Shown here: in pieces, positions 44,646 to 53,334 of the stretch | Layout of the letters: each line of letters begins with the position of its first letter | Numbering within the stretch: the first letter of the stretch is position 1 | Assembly (NCBI RefSeq): GCF_000720185.1 | Contig: NZ_JOIY01000001.1 | Coordinates: 124,001 to 188,000 of the forward strand | Direction of reading: 5' to 3' | DNA length: 64,000 bases | DNA from: Streptomyces sp. NRRL S-340 | Lineage (GTDB): Bacteria > Actinomycetota > Actinomycetes > Streptomycetales > Streptomycetaceae | Notes under the pieces: generated by a model | The model's database searches: none | What the model saw: only the letters and a program-made list of their open reading frames with translations | Told to the model about the DNA's origin: nothing | Translations under genes and position numbers: made by a program

Positions 44646-45956
44646 GTGCGCATCGACCACGCGACTTCCCCGCCCTCACGCACGGCTGTGCCGGAGGCCG
44701 CTCGTCAGCCCAGGGTCGTCGTCGCTCTTCACGAGGGCTTCTACGGCGCGGAGTCGGGCACCGGCTTCAGCAACCGCGCCTTCCTCACGGCACTGGCCCG
44801 GCTCCTGCCGACAGGCCGCCTCTCGGTGATCACCCCGCACGTGCCCGAGACCGCGGGAGCCCACAATCAGCGGTGGGCCGGCGAGGTGCGGCAGATGCTG
44901 CGGCAGGCCGCGGCCGAGGTCATCACGATCCCGAAGGTCAACGCGCCGCCGGACTCGGTCCGCGGCTCGGTTCAGCTGTGCGACCTGGCGGGAGAGGCGG
45001 CCATGCGCATCGCCGCGCGGGCGAGCCGGTGCCTCATCGTCGGCCTCGACATCCCATTCCTCGGGCTCGCGCCCTACACATCGCCGACCACGGACCTGCT
45101 GCTCGTGCCCCGCTCCACGACCGCGCTGACGCGGCCCAAGGATGTCTCCCGCGTCCGCTGGGAGCGCGACGCCCTGCGAGCGGCGACTCTACGAGGTGCG
45201 CGCGTCGGGGCTATCTCCTCCCACATGCGAGGCCACCTCGTCGTCAACTACGCCGTCCCTCGGTCGAGCATCGTGAACATCCCGAACGGGCTGATCCGTG
45301 AGGAGATGGTCAGGCCGGCCACGGCTCTGCCCCTGCCTTTCAAGGCCCGCGCCGGATTCCTTCTCGCCATGGGCCGCGCAGTCCCGACGAAAGGCTTCGA
45401 AGACCTCCTGGAGGCGTTGCGTCTGCTGAAGGAACGCGGTGTCCCCGTTCCTCACCTGCTGCTGGCTGCCGTGACCTCGGAGGAACACAAGCACCTCTCC
45501 TCGTACCAGCAGGACCTGGCGGCAGACATCCGCGCGCACGACCTGGACGCGACTCTGATCACTCGCTTCACCCCCGCGATCCGTGCCTGGCTGCACAGCC
45601 CGGCCCTGCGCGCGGTCATCGTTCCCTCTCGCGAGGAACCCTTTGGCCGGATACCCCTGGAGGCGTTCGCAGCCGGTGCGGGCCCGGTGGTCGCGACCAC
45701 GGCCGGCGGCCTGGCTCAGACCGTCATCGAGGGCGAGACCGGCTTCACGGCCGCACCGCAGGACCCCAGGTCGCTGGCCTCAGCCCTGCACCGGGCCCTG
45801 ACCGTCCTGCCCCGCGAACGCGATCGACTCCGGAGCGCAGGGGCGGCCCTCGTGCGCTCCCGCCACGACTACGAGGCCAGCGTCGGTTCCGTCATGGACC
45901 GCATCGCCCCTTGGGCGCTGGCGCAGTCAGCCACCGCGGAGGGCCGCGCGCGATGA
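44646..45956 (+). CDS. GT4-type glycosyltransferase
   Basis: The 436-residue GT-B enzyme starts at GTG 44646 with AAGGAGG upstream. The acceptor half contains VVVALHEGFYGAESGTGFSN. The donor half has GFLLAMGRAVPTKGFEDLLE, VPSREEPFGRIPLEAFAAGA (the E-x7-E motif) and TAGGLAQTVIEGETGF. It would transfer a sugar from a nucleotide-sugar donor to an unknown acceptor. Its stop overlaps the next ATG, making it part of a tightly coupled operon. Confidence 0.87.
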   Translation: MRIDHATSPPSRTAVPEAARQPRVVVALHEGFYGAESGTGFSNRAFLTALARLLPTGRLSVITPHVPETAGAHNQRWAGEVRQMLRQAAAEVITIPKVNAPPDSVRGSVQLCDLAGEAAMRIAARASRCLIVGLDIPFLGLAPYTSPTTDLLLVPRSTTALTRPKDVSRVRWERDALRAATLRGARVGAISSHMRGHLVVNYAVPRSSIVNIPNGLIREEMVRPATALPLPFKARAGFLLAMGRAVPTKGFEDLLEALRLLKERGVPVPHLLLAAVTSEEHKHLSSYQQDLAADIRAHDLDATLITRFTPAIRAWLHSPALRAVIVPSREEPFGRIPLEAFAAGAGPVVATTAGGLAQTVIEGETGFTAAPQDPRSLASALHRALTVLPRERDRLRSAGAALVRSRHDYEASVGSVMDRIAPWALAQSATAEGRAR

Positions 45957-46951
45957 ACCAGCCGGTGGTGCTGATCAGCCTGGAGTCCCCGCACTCCTTC
46001 TGGCGACTGTCCTCCGAGCACGAGCGTGCGCTGTCCGCCTCATTCCCCGGCATCGAGTTCCGCAGGGCGACCGAGGAGGCCGTGCCGCACCAGCTGGCCG
46101 ACGCACACGTCTACTTCGGGTGGCGATTCGCGCCCTCGTGGCTGTTCGCCGCGCCACATCTGAAGTGGATCGCTTCCCCGGCCGCCGGCACGGACCATCT
46201 GCCCGTCGCCGAGGCGCACTCCGTCGGGGTAGCGCTGACCCGCTCGTACGGCTTCCACGGCAGCCCCATGGCCGAGCACGCCATGGGCCTGATCCTGAGC
46301 TTCTCCCGCGGGCTGTTCATCAGCCAGCGAGTCCAGCGGAATCGTGCCTGGTGGAAGGATGACCTGGCCGAGGAGTTCTTCGACCTGGCGGGGGCGACGA
46401 TGACCATCGTCGGCTGCGGCAGCGTCGGGCGCCACCTCGCCCAGGCCGCTCGGGCCTTCGGCATGAACGTCGTCGGAGTGCGCCGGACACCACCTGCGGC
46501 TTCCAAGGGCGGGATCACGTGGGTGCACACGACGGCGGTGCACCAGGCGGTATCCGTTGCCGACGTAGTGGTCAATCTGCTGCCCGCGACCCCGGCGACG
46601 GACCGCTACTTCGACCACGACCTCTTCTCGGCGTGCAAGCCCCGCTCTCTCTTCCTCAACCTCGGCCGTGCGGCAACCGTCGACCAGTCGGCCCTCCTGG
46701 CCTCCCTCGACACCGGCCACCTGCGCGGCGCGGCCCTGGACGTGTTCGATCCGAAACCGCTGCCTGCACGTCATCCGCTTCGGCTCCACCCCCGGGTCGT
46801 ACTCACCCCGAAAAGCTCGGTGTTCTGCCGCGCGTACATGGACGAGGCCGTTGCGTTCTTCGCCGACAACCTGCACCGCTACCTCTCGGGCCAGCCCCTC
46901 AACGGCCTGGCCGAGGCGCCCGCCACCCGCTCTCCGCTCGTAGGAGGCTGA
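45953..46951 (+). CDS. D-isomer-specific 2-hydroxyacid dehydrogenase-like protein
   Basis: The 332-residue protein has the NAD-binding motif TIVGCGSVGRHLAQAARAFG. The substrate-binding half is split around it, and FLNLGRAATVDQSALLASLD and GAALDVFDPKPLPARHPLRL are present. In this family the catalytic His follows TP; here the sequence is VVLTPKSSVF, so Lys replaces His and the active site may be altered. ATG 45953 overlaps the glycosyltransferase stop. It could make or use a hydroxy or keto acid in the pathway. Confidence 0.8.
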   Translation: MNQPVVLISLESPHSFWRLSSEHERALSASFPGIEFRRATEEAVPHQLADAHVYFGWRFAPSWLFAAPHLKWIASPAAGTDHLPVAEAHSVGVALTRSYGFHGSPMAEHAMGLILSFSRGLFISQRVQRNRAWWKDDLAEEFFDLAGATMTIVGCGSVGRHLAQAARAFGMNVVGVRRTPPAASKGGITWVHTTAVHQAVSVADVVVNLLPATPATDRYFDHDLFSACKPRSLFLNLGRAATVDQSALLASLDTGHLRGAALDVFDPKPLPARHPLRLHPRVVLTPKSSVFCRAYMDEAVAFFADNLHRYLSGQPLNGLAEAPATRSPLVGG

Positions 46952-46954
46952 CCA

Positions 46955-48064
46955 ATGCCCACCGCAGACCACGACGACCTGGCCGCCGCCTTCGCCGCCG
47001 CAGGCCGCAACCACCCCTACCTGGCCTTCACCCTGAACTCGCTGTGCAACCTCGACTGCGTGTTCTGCAAGCCCCGGTGCATGCCGGACTACGGGCACAA
47101 GGACCGCCCCCTGACCGCCTCCGACTACGCGTCCATCGCCACCGAGGCCGGGGCCTGGAAGATCAGGAAGGCACACTGCTCCGGCGGTGAACCGACCCTC
47201 CGAGCGGACATCCTCGACGTCATCGCGGGCCTCGCCGACGGCCTCGGGTCCGACGCCGCGATCGGCATGACCAGCCACGGCAACCTGCGCCGGGGGCTGA
47301 GCGTCGAACAGCTCCACCACGCCGGCCTGACCTACCTCAACCTCAGCCTCCACAGCCTCGACCCGGCGCGGTCCGCCGCGATCATGGGCGGCGGCGACCC
47401 GCACACCACCCGGAACACCCTCGACGCCGCCCTCTCCCTCGGCCTGCGAGTGAAGATCAACTGCGTTCTTCAGCGCACCTACCTCGACGACGCCTTCGCC
47501 GTGGCCGAACTCGCCCGCGACCTGCCCGTCGCCGTTCGCCTGATCGAACTCCAGAACATCGGCCCCGCCCAGGCGCTGTTCGACACCGAGTTCATCACCG
47601 AGGCAGAGGTCCGCGACCGCCTCCACGAGTGGTTCGCCAACGCCGGCGAAGTCCCTCGGGACCAGCTGGGCGTCCGCAGCCCCGGGCAGTACCTCCGTCC
47701 CGACGGCTGGGCAGGATCGATCGGCTTCATCTCCAACTCCAGCTGCGCCACCTGCTCCGACGCCAACCGGATCAAGATCACGCCCACCGGAGTGGCGCGA
47801 CCTTGCATCCTGCACAACCGCGACATCCCCCTGAAGCCCCACCTCGCCGACGGCACCCTCTGCGACGCCTTCGCTCACCTCTTCCAGGCCATGCTCGACC
47901 GCAACACCAACGACGCCTGGCAGGGCTTCCACTACGTCGACTACGACCTGCGCTGGGACCGGATGGAGCGCCCCGAAGGTACTCCGGTCCTGCCCCTGCT
48001 CCCCGTCCTGCCCACGGGAGCGGCTGGCCCCGCCTGCTCCCGCGCCTCCACTGGGGAGCGGTGA
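46955..48064 (+). CDS. MoaA-like radical SAM enzyme
   Basis: The 369-residue protein has the radical SAM cysteines C31, C35 and C38 (CNLDCVFC) and HCSGGEPTLRADIL for SAM binding. A C-terminal second cluster region (CATCSDANRIKITPTGVARP, then C) looks like that of MoaA. MoaA itself converts GTP; the C-terminal GTP-binding signature is incomplete here, so a different substrate is likely. GGAGG precedes the ATG, and the 3' end overlaps the next gene (TGATG). Confidence 0.88.
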   Translation: MPTADHDDLAAAFAAAGRNHPYLAFTLNSLCNLDCVFCKPRCMPDYGHKDRPLTASDYASIATEAGAWKIRKAHCSGGEPTLRADILDVIAGLADGLGSDAAIGMTSHGNLRRGLSVEQLHHAGLTYLNLSLHSLDPARSAAIMGGGDPHTTRNTLDAALSLGLRVKINCVLQRTYLDDAFAVAELARDLPVAVRLIELQNIGPAQALFDTEFITEAEVRDRLHEWFANAGEVPRDQLGVRSPGQYLRPDGWAGSIGFISNSSCATCSDANRIKITPTGVARPCILHNRDIPLKPHLADGTLCDAFAHLFQAMLDRNTNDAWQGFHYVDYDLRWDRMERPEGTPVLPLLPVLPTGAAGPACSRASTGER

Positions 48065-49182
48065 TGGTCGTGGTCGACGCGCCGCCTCTCTATCAGGGAC
48101 TCGGCGCTCTGTACGAACGCGAGCTGGACGCTCACGGTGTCGGGGCCGTGATGCTCACCCACAAATGGCAGCCGGCCGACCTGCTGGCTCCGCACTCCGA
48201 CATCGACGTACGCGTCCTCCTGCGCCAGGCGCCTTCGGACTGGGAAGAGTGGAACCACCGCCTGGCCACCGCACACGCCACCGCGGTCGGCCGGGAGGTA
48301 TCCCATCGACGTCTCCTGGAGCATCCGCCGGGCTTCGCGTTCACCGTGGCCGAGGCGGACGGGCGGCTCGTCTCCGCGCCCGAACTCGCGACCTGGTCAC
48401 TGATCAGCGGGAGCGCGCGTGACTTTCAGCGCTGGAAGTCACGGGCCCAGATGGCGCCCTGGTGCGAGGTCGATGTGCGATTCTACCGGGGGATCCTCCA
48501 CGCCCGGATGGGCGGCCGGTACCAGCTGGCTGCGGACAGCACGGACAACGTGGCCAAGGACGTCGCCGCTTACCGGCGCCACTGCGTGGCGTGGCACTAC
48601 CTCGCTCCGTGCTGGTTCGCCGCCGCGGCACTGGCGACCCGGACCCGCTGCCCCGGAAAGACGGCGGCCCTCACTCAGTGGCGGCCGGAGGGACTGGACG
48701 GATATGCGGAGCTGTTCCTCCGGCACTCGGAGCATCGCGCCGACGCTCGCCCACGAAGTCCGCGCCAGCTGCTCCGCGCGGCCCATGTCGCCCTGGAGGC
48801 GGCCATGCGCCGCGTTCCTGACGGGGGTCGCCCTGACGGCCCGGCCCAGAGGCACGCCCGTACCGACTGGGTGATGACCGCCGGGATGCTCCGCGTACGC
48901 GTCGCGCGCTGGTTGTACTACCTCGATCCGCCGTCCGGTGTGGCGACCGAGTACCTGATCCGGCGGGAGGCGAAGGAACTCCGCTCCGCCGCGCAAACGC
49001 TGACCGTGCTCGCGGCGGACGAGGCGACGGCCGCCCAGCGGCTGGCCGCCCGGATGGCGGCGCTGATCCCCACCGGACCGACCACCGCCGACACGCTGCG
49101 CGCGTCCCTCGCGCGCTGGCATCAGCAGAAGACCACCGTCCAGGACTTCCTCAGCTTCACCCCCGACGACGTCCACCTCTGA
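48064..49182 (+). CDS. Nucleotidyltransferase-like protein
   Basis: The 372-residue protein has HSDIDVRVLLRQAP near residue 50, resembling the DxD of nucleotidyltransferases, though the preceding GS motif is replaced by LTHKWQPADLLAP. The rest is helical, with RARTDWVMTAGM-like Arg-rich segments (RTDWVMTAGMLRVRVARWLY). I infer a divergent nucleotidyltransferase fold, possibly inactive. The start may be ATG 48064 or GTG 48061. It lies between two radical SAM genes. Confidence 0.55.
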   Translation: MVVVDAPPLYQGLGALYERELDAHGVGAVMLTHKWQPADLLAPHSDIDVRVLLRQAPSDWEEWNHRLATAHATAVGREVSHRRLLEHPPGFAFTVAEADGRLVSAPELATWSLISGSARDFQRWKSRAQMAPWCEVDVRFYRGILHARMGGRYQLAADSTDNVAKDVAAYRRHCVAWHYLAPCWFAAAALATRTRCPGKTAALTQWRPEGLDGYAELFLRHSEHRADARPRSPRQLLRAAHVALEAAMRRVPDGGRPDGPAQRHARTDWVMTAGMLRVRVARWLYYLDPPSGVATEYLIRREAKELRSAAQTLTVLAADEATAAQRLAARMAALIPTGPTTADTLRASLARWHQQKTTVQDFLSFTPDDVHL

Positions 49183-49199
49183 CTCAAGGAGTCTCGCGA

Positions 49200-49991
49200 A
49201 TGACCGCGCGTGCGCCGGTGCCCCGCACCCTGAAAACGGCGAAGGTCAAGATCACCACGAAGTGCAACCGGCACTGCGACTTCTGCATCTTCGCCGACGG
49301 CGCCCAGGGCGACAACATGTCCCTGGAGCTGTTCTCCACCATCCTGACCCGGCTGGAGACCATCCCCTTCCAGCAGCTGCACATCAACGGCGGCGAACCC
49401 ACCGTGCACCGGGACTTCCCGGCGCTCAGTGACGCCGCCCGCACGCGGCTGCCGGACAAGATCATGGTCCTGGGCACGAACGCCATCACCCTGGCCCGCA
49501 ACCAGCCGATCATGGACGCGACCCTCCGCTCCTACGACCAGATACTCATCGGCTGCGACGACGAACACGGGAACTACGACGAGGTGCACGCCGTCGTCCC
49601 CCGCCTCCGCGAAGTCGGCAAGACCGTGGTCGTCAACAGCGTCCTGGAAGGCATCAGTTCCACCCGGCTCACGCAGCTCGGGACGCTGTGTGAGAAGTAC
49701 GGCGCCATCCACGTCACCAACCATGTGCACCACGTCGACGTCGGCCAGCCTGCGAACGAGCTGCGCGGCCTCTGCGACCGCTACCTCGACCAGCACCTCA
49801 TGATCGAGATGGACGGGTCCTGCTACCGCTGCTTCAACGCCATGGCGAAGGACGACAGCGAGTTCAGCATCTGGGACGAGGACTTCGCGGCCAAGGTGTT
49901 CGCGCCTCGCGCGCACCACTTCCGGTTCTGCCTGCGCTGCCACGAGTACACCGACTCCGGCGCCGCACTCGTCCCCGCCCTCACCGTCTGA
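49200..49991 (+). CDS. Radical SAM protein with C-terminal extra cluster
   Basis: This short 263-residue radical SAM protein has C22, C26 and C29 (CNRHCDFC) and QLHINGGEPTVHRDF for SAM binding. Near the C terminus, further cysteines (GSCYRCFNAM and FRFCLRCHEY) could bind a second iron-sulfur cluster. At this length only a partial barrel is expected. The substrate is unknown. It lies 17 bp from both neighbours in the operon. Confidence 0.85.
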   Translation: MTARAPVPRTLKTAKVKITTKCNRHCDFCIFADGAQGDNMSLELFSTILTRLETIPFQQLHINGGEPTVHRDFPALSDAARTRLPDKIMVLGTNAITLARNQPIMDATLRSYDQILIGCDDEHGNYDEVHAVVPRLREVGKTVVVNSVLEGISSTRLTQLGTLCEKYGAIHVTNHVHHVDVGQPANELRGLCDRYLDQHLMIEMDGSCYRCFNAMAKDDSEFSIWDEDFAAKVFAPRAHHFRFCLRCHEYTDSGAALVPALTV

Positions 49992-50008
49992 CTGGGAGGT
50001 ACACCACC

Positions 50009-51724
50009 ATGCCCGCAGTCCTCGGACTGAACTTCCACCACGACACGGCCGCCGCGTTAGTCGTAGACGGCCGCCTCTACGCGGCCGAAGAGGAGCGCTG
50101 GAGCGGCGTCAAGCACAACCACCCCACCCGCAAGGGCACGCTCACCGCCCCGACCCGCGCGCTCCAGTGGTGCCTGGAAGCCGCCGGCATCGAACCGGAA
50201 GACGTGGACGCCGTCTGGGCCGCCTCCATGCGTCCCAACCCTGCGGCCGGCTGGTGGCTGGCCGAGGAGCGGGAGGAACTCGCCGCCCTCCTGCCCGCGC
50301 CGCTCGGCGAACACCTCCGCCTCCTCTCCCACCACACGGCCCACGTGCTCTCCGGCTACCTGCTCTCCGGGCACGAGCACGCCGCGGGCCTCGTCATCGA
50401 CGCCGGCGGCTCCTCACTGGGCTCCGACTTCGGCCCGGGCCGGGAGCGCATCACCGGGTACGACCTGTGGCCTGATCGCATCGACCGCCTCTACCAGGGC
50501 ATGCCCGGCGTCGTGCCGGGCCCGGTCGGGCCTCGGCGCGTCCACTCCTCCCTCGGGCACTTCTACCGGAACCTCGCCCGACGGGTGATCCCACCCGGCG
50601 ACGAGCCCGAGGGCAGCATGATGGCGCTCGCCGCCTTCGGCGATCCCCAGCGCTACGGAGCACACGTCCGCGAACTGGTCCGGCTCGGCGACGAGGGCGA
50701 GATCCGCATCGATCACCCGTGGGGTTCAGCGGACAGCAGCACACCGCTGTTGCTCGATGGCCGGGCCTGGACCGCCGACAACGTCGCGAAACAGCCGGAA
50801 CACAAGCGTGCCGACCTGGCCGCCGCCGTCCAGGAGGTCTTCGCCGAATCGGTCGTCCACATCGCCCGCCACCTGCAACGACTCACTCGGGCCTCAACGT
50901 TGGTGTTCTCCGGCGGATGCGCGCTGAACTCCCACCTCAACGGCCAGCTGGCCGCCGACAGCGGCTTCGACACGCTCTTCGTCGCACCTGCCCCGCACGA
51001 CGCCGGCACAGCCCTGGGCGCCGCGCTCTACAGCTGGCACTACCAACTCGGGCAGCAGCGCGTTCCGGTGCCGACCGACGCGGCCTGGGGCCCCGACCCG
51101 GGCGCGCTGCCGACGACAACGGTGCCGTCTGGCTACCACGCATTGCCCCACTTCGGGCTCGGGCTGGCGCCCACAGTCGCGGCACTGCTCGCCGATCACC
51201 GCGTCGTCGGCTGGGTGCAGGGACAGCTCGAATTCGGGCCGCGTGCCCTCGGCCATCGCTCGATCCTCGCCCACCCCGGTCGCGCCGCCACGCGGGACCG
51301 ACTCAACGCGATCAAGAAGCGAGCCGCGTACCGCCCATTCGCGCCGGCCGTCCTCGCCGAGCACGCCACGGAATGGTTCATGTCGGCGGGCGACCCCTTC
51401 ATGAACCGTGTCGCCACCGTCCGACGGTGCCGAGCCGACCGCGTCGCGGGGGTCACCCACCACGACGGCACCGCCCGCGTCCAGTCTGTCGCCGCCGACC
51501 ACCAGGGCCTGCGCGCTCTCCTTGAGCAGTTCCGCGACCTCACCGGGCTGCCGCTGCTGCTGAACACATCCTTTAACCGCAAAGGCACTCCGATCCTGCG
51601 GACCGCTGAGCAAGCCCTGGCGGCGGCGGTGGAGCTGCGCCTCGACGCCCTCGCCGTCGGGGACACCCTGCTGCTCGCCGACCACGTCCCCGATCCCCGT
51701 GCCGCGTCCCTTGGTACGAGGTGA
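50009..51724 (+). CDS. Carbamoyltransferase (NodU/TobZ family)
   Basis: The 571-residue protein starts MPAVLGLNFHHDTAAALVVD, with the EEERWSGVKHN segment of the Kae1-like N-terminal domain that makes carbamoyl adenylate. The C-terminal domain has WVQGQLEFGPRALGHRSILA, AYRPFAPAVLAE and LLNTSFNRKGTPI. Such enzymes carbamoylate hydroxyl groups of antibiotics or nodulation factors using carbamoyl phosphate and ATP. GGGAGGT precedes the ATG. This is the clearest sign that the operon makes a decorated small molecule. Confidence 0.93.
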   Translation: MPAVLGLNFHHDTAAALVVDGRLYAAEEERWSGVKHNHPTRKGTLTAPTRALQWCLEAAGIEPEDVDAVWAASMRPNPAAGWWLAEEREELAALLPAPLGEHLRLLSHHTAHVLSGYLLSGHEHAAGLVIDAGGSSLGSDFGPGRERITGYDLWPDRIDRLYQGMPGVVPGPVGPRRVHSSLGHFYRNLARRVIPPGDEPEGSMMALAAFGDPQRYGAHVRELVRLGDEGEIRIDHPWGSADSSTPLLLDGRAWTADNVAKQPEHKRADLAAAVQEVFAESVVHIARHLQRLTRASTLVFSGGCALNSHLNGQLAADSGFDTLFVAPAPHDAGTALGAALYSWHYQLGQQRVPVPTDAAWGPDPGALPTTTVPSGYHALPHFGLGLAPTVAALLADHRVVGWVQGQLEFGPRALGHRSILAHPGRAATRDRLNAIKKRAAYRPFAPAVLAEHATEWFMSAGDPFMNRVATVRRCRADRVAGVTHHDGTARVQSVAADHQGLRALLEQFRDLTGLPLLLNTSFNRKGTPILRTAEQALAAAVELRLDALAVGDTLLLADHVPDPRAASLGTR

Positions 51725-51729
51725 GGCGG

Positions 51730-52344
51730 ATGGACCCCATCGATCTCGACCACGTCCTGACCGTGCTCGGTGCCGCCGCATGGAGCCCGGACGAGCAGTC
51801 CCGCGCCCGCGTGGCCGCCGGCCTCGCGCTCACTGTCTACGACGGCCACACCCGCGACCAGGGCACGCCATACCTGGAGCACCCGCTGGCCGTCGTCGGG
51901 CTCCTGCGAACGGAGATCGGCGTCCGGCGCCCCGAGACCCTCATCCTCGCCCTCCTCCATGACGCCTTGGAGGTGTCCCCTGAGTCGGAGGCATTGCTCG
52001 TCCATCACCTCGGCGGCCCGTTCACCGCCCGCCTGCGTGCCATGACGGCCGACCACCGCCTCGAACAGCGCCCCAAGTCCGTCGGCGACGAGACCCGCTG
52101 GCGCGCCAAGCAGGCCGCGCTCCCGCCCGAGGATCTCCCGGTCCGGCTCGCCGACCGCCTGCACAACCTGCGCGACCTCGCCGCGTCCCCGAACCTCGAC
52201 CGGCGCCGACGGTTGCTCCAGACCCTGGGCGATTTCCACCTCCATCTCGCTGACGCCGCCCGCGGCCTCGGCCCCCATCTGGAGACCATGCACGCGCTCC
52301 TCCACGCCGAGTACGTCCACTACATACAGGAGGTACGTCCGTGA
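51730..52344 (+). CDS. HD-domain hydrolase resembling small alarmone hydrolases
   Basis: The 204-residue protein contains TPYLEHPLAVVGLLRTEIGV, then LALLHDALEVSPESE (the HD pair) and VRLADRLHNLRDLA (final Asp), the metal-binding order of SpoT/MESH1-type hydrolases. The usual HDxxED is HDALEV here, so activity on (p)ppGpp is not certain. The ATG at 51730 follows GTGAGG; an upstream GTG at 51721 is possible. It overlaps the next gene by 4 bp. Confidence 0.78.
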   Translation: MDPIDLDHVLTVLGAAAWSPDEQSRARVAAGLALTVYDGHTRDQGTPYLEHPLAVVGLLRTEIGVRRPETLILALLHDALEVSPESEALLVHHLGGPFTARLRAMTADHRLEQRPKSVGDETRWRAKQAALPPEDLPVRLADRLHNLRDLAASPNLDRRRRLLQTLGDFHLHLADAARGLGPHLETMHALLHAEYVHYIQEVRP

Positions 52345-53327
52345 CACGGGTCGTCTACTCGATGGAGCCGGTCGGCCGGACCGGCGGCCGGGTCTACCTG
52401 CGGATGCTTCACGAGGTGACGGCCGACGACGTGGAATGGCGCACCGTCCCGGACCACAAGCGGACCTACCGGGTCCGCCGCTGGCGCAAGCTCCGCCACC
52501 TCGCCCGCCTGGCCCCTTCCATACGGGCGCTGCACGGCACCACCGGCACCTTCGTGTGGGACGACCTGAGCCTGCTGCTGTTCACGCCCGAGATGCGCGC
52601 CCGCACGGTGTTCCTCCTGCACCACTTCGAGCCGTTGCAACATGACTCCGCCCCCATCGAGGCCATGCTCTGGGAGCGGCTGTTCCGCGTTCTGCCGCAG
52701 TGCGCCGCCGTCGTGTGCGTCGCCCCGTACTGGGCCGACCAGCTCCGCGCCCGCGGCGTCCGCAACGTACGGGTGATCTACAACGCCTTCGACATGGCCG
52801 AAGTAGAGCAGGCACGCGGTTACGACCGGGCCGAGTGCCGCGCCGAGTTCGGCCTGCCACCCGACGTGATCGGCGTCTATGCGGGCAAGGCCGTGCACTG
52901 GAAGGGGACCGAGGAGGTCTCGGCAGCCCTGGCTGGCGTTCCCGGACTGCGGGTGATCACCAGCGGGAGCAACACCATCGGCCTCGACAGCGCGCACTAC
53001 GACGTCGAGCGCGAGCGGTACCTGCGTCTGCTGCGCGCCTGTGACGTCGGTGTCTTCCTCCCGCGGATGCGGGAGGGCTGGAGCCGCTGCGCCGCCGAGG
53101 CTTTACTCCTCGGCCTGCCCTGCCTCATCCGCCCGGTGGCCGGCCTGGGCGACCTCGCCGCGCTGGCTGTCCAGCCGGCCCCGGACCTCCGCCGCCTCCC
53201 TGCACAGGTTCGGCAGCGCGCGGCGGCACCCCACACCGAGGCCAAGGCGGCGTACGAGGCCCTGGCCCGGTTCGACCTGACCTATTTCGGCGACGCCTGG
53301 GGCAACCTCCTAGCGCAGGTCGCCTGA
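52341..53327 (+). CDS. Glycosyltransferase, GT4-like
   Basis: The 328-residue protein starts at GTG 52341 with CAGGAGGT upstream. It has VFLLHHFEPLQHDSAPIEAM, then VICVAPYW-type acceptor-domain sequence (VVCVAPYWADQLRARGV) and the donor-site segment REGWSRCAAEALLLGLPCLI, where Glu binds the nucleotide sugar. It is shorter than most GT4 enzymes but appears complete. It is the last gene of the rightward operon and ends 8 bp before the convergent gltX stop. Confidence 0.8.
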   Translation: MTRVVYSMEPVGRTGGRVYLRMLHEVTADDVEWRTVPDHKRTYRVRRWRKLRHLARLAPSIRALHGTTGTFVWDDLSLLLFTPEMRARTVFLLHHFEPLQHDSAPIEAMLWERLFRVLPQCAAVVCVAPYWADQLRARGVRNVRVIYNAFDMAEVEQARGYDRAECRAEFGLPPDVIGVYAGKAVHWKGTEEVSAALAGVPGLRVITSGSNTIGLDSAHYDVERERYLRLLRACDVGVFLPRMREGWSRCAAEALLLGLPCLIRPVAGLGDLAALAVQPAPDLRRLPAQVRQRAAAPHTEAKAAYEALARFDLTYFGDAWGNLLAQVA

Positions 53328-53334
53328 CCAGCGG

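Noticed and set aside
46040..47932. 630-codon minus-strand frame in the biosynthetic cluster
   Set aside because: It covers two well-supported plus-strand genes (dehydrogenase and radical SAM) and has no motif.
44077..53327. RiPP cluster with a precursor peptide between the radical SAM genes
   Set aside because: Intergenic gaps in the operon are too short and no small precursor-like frame is seen; a precursor outside the operon cannot be excluded.
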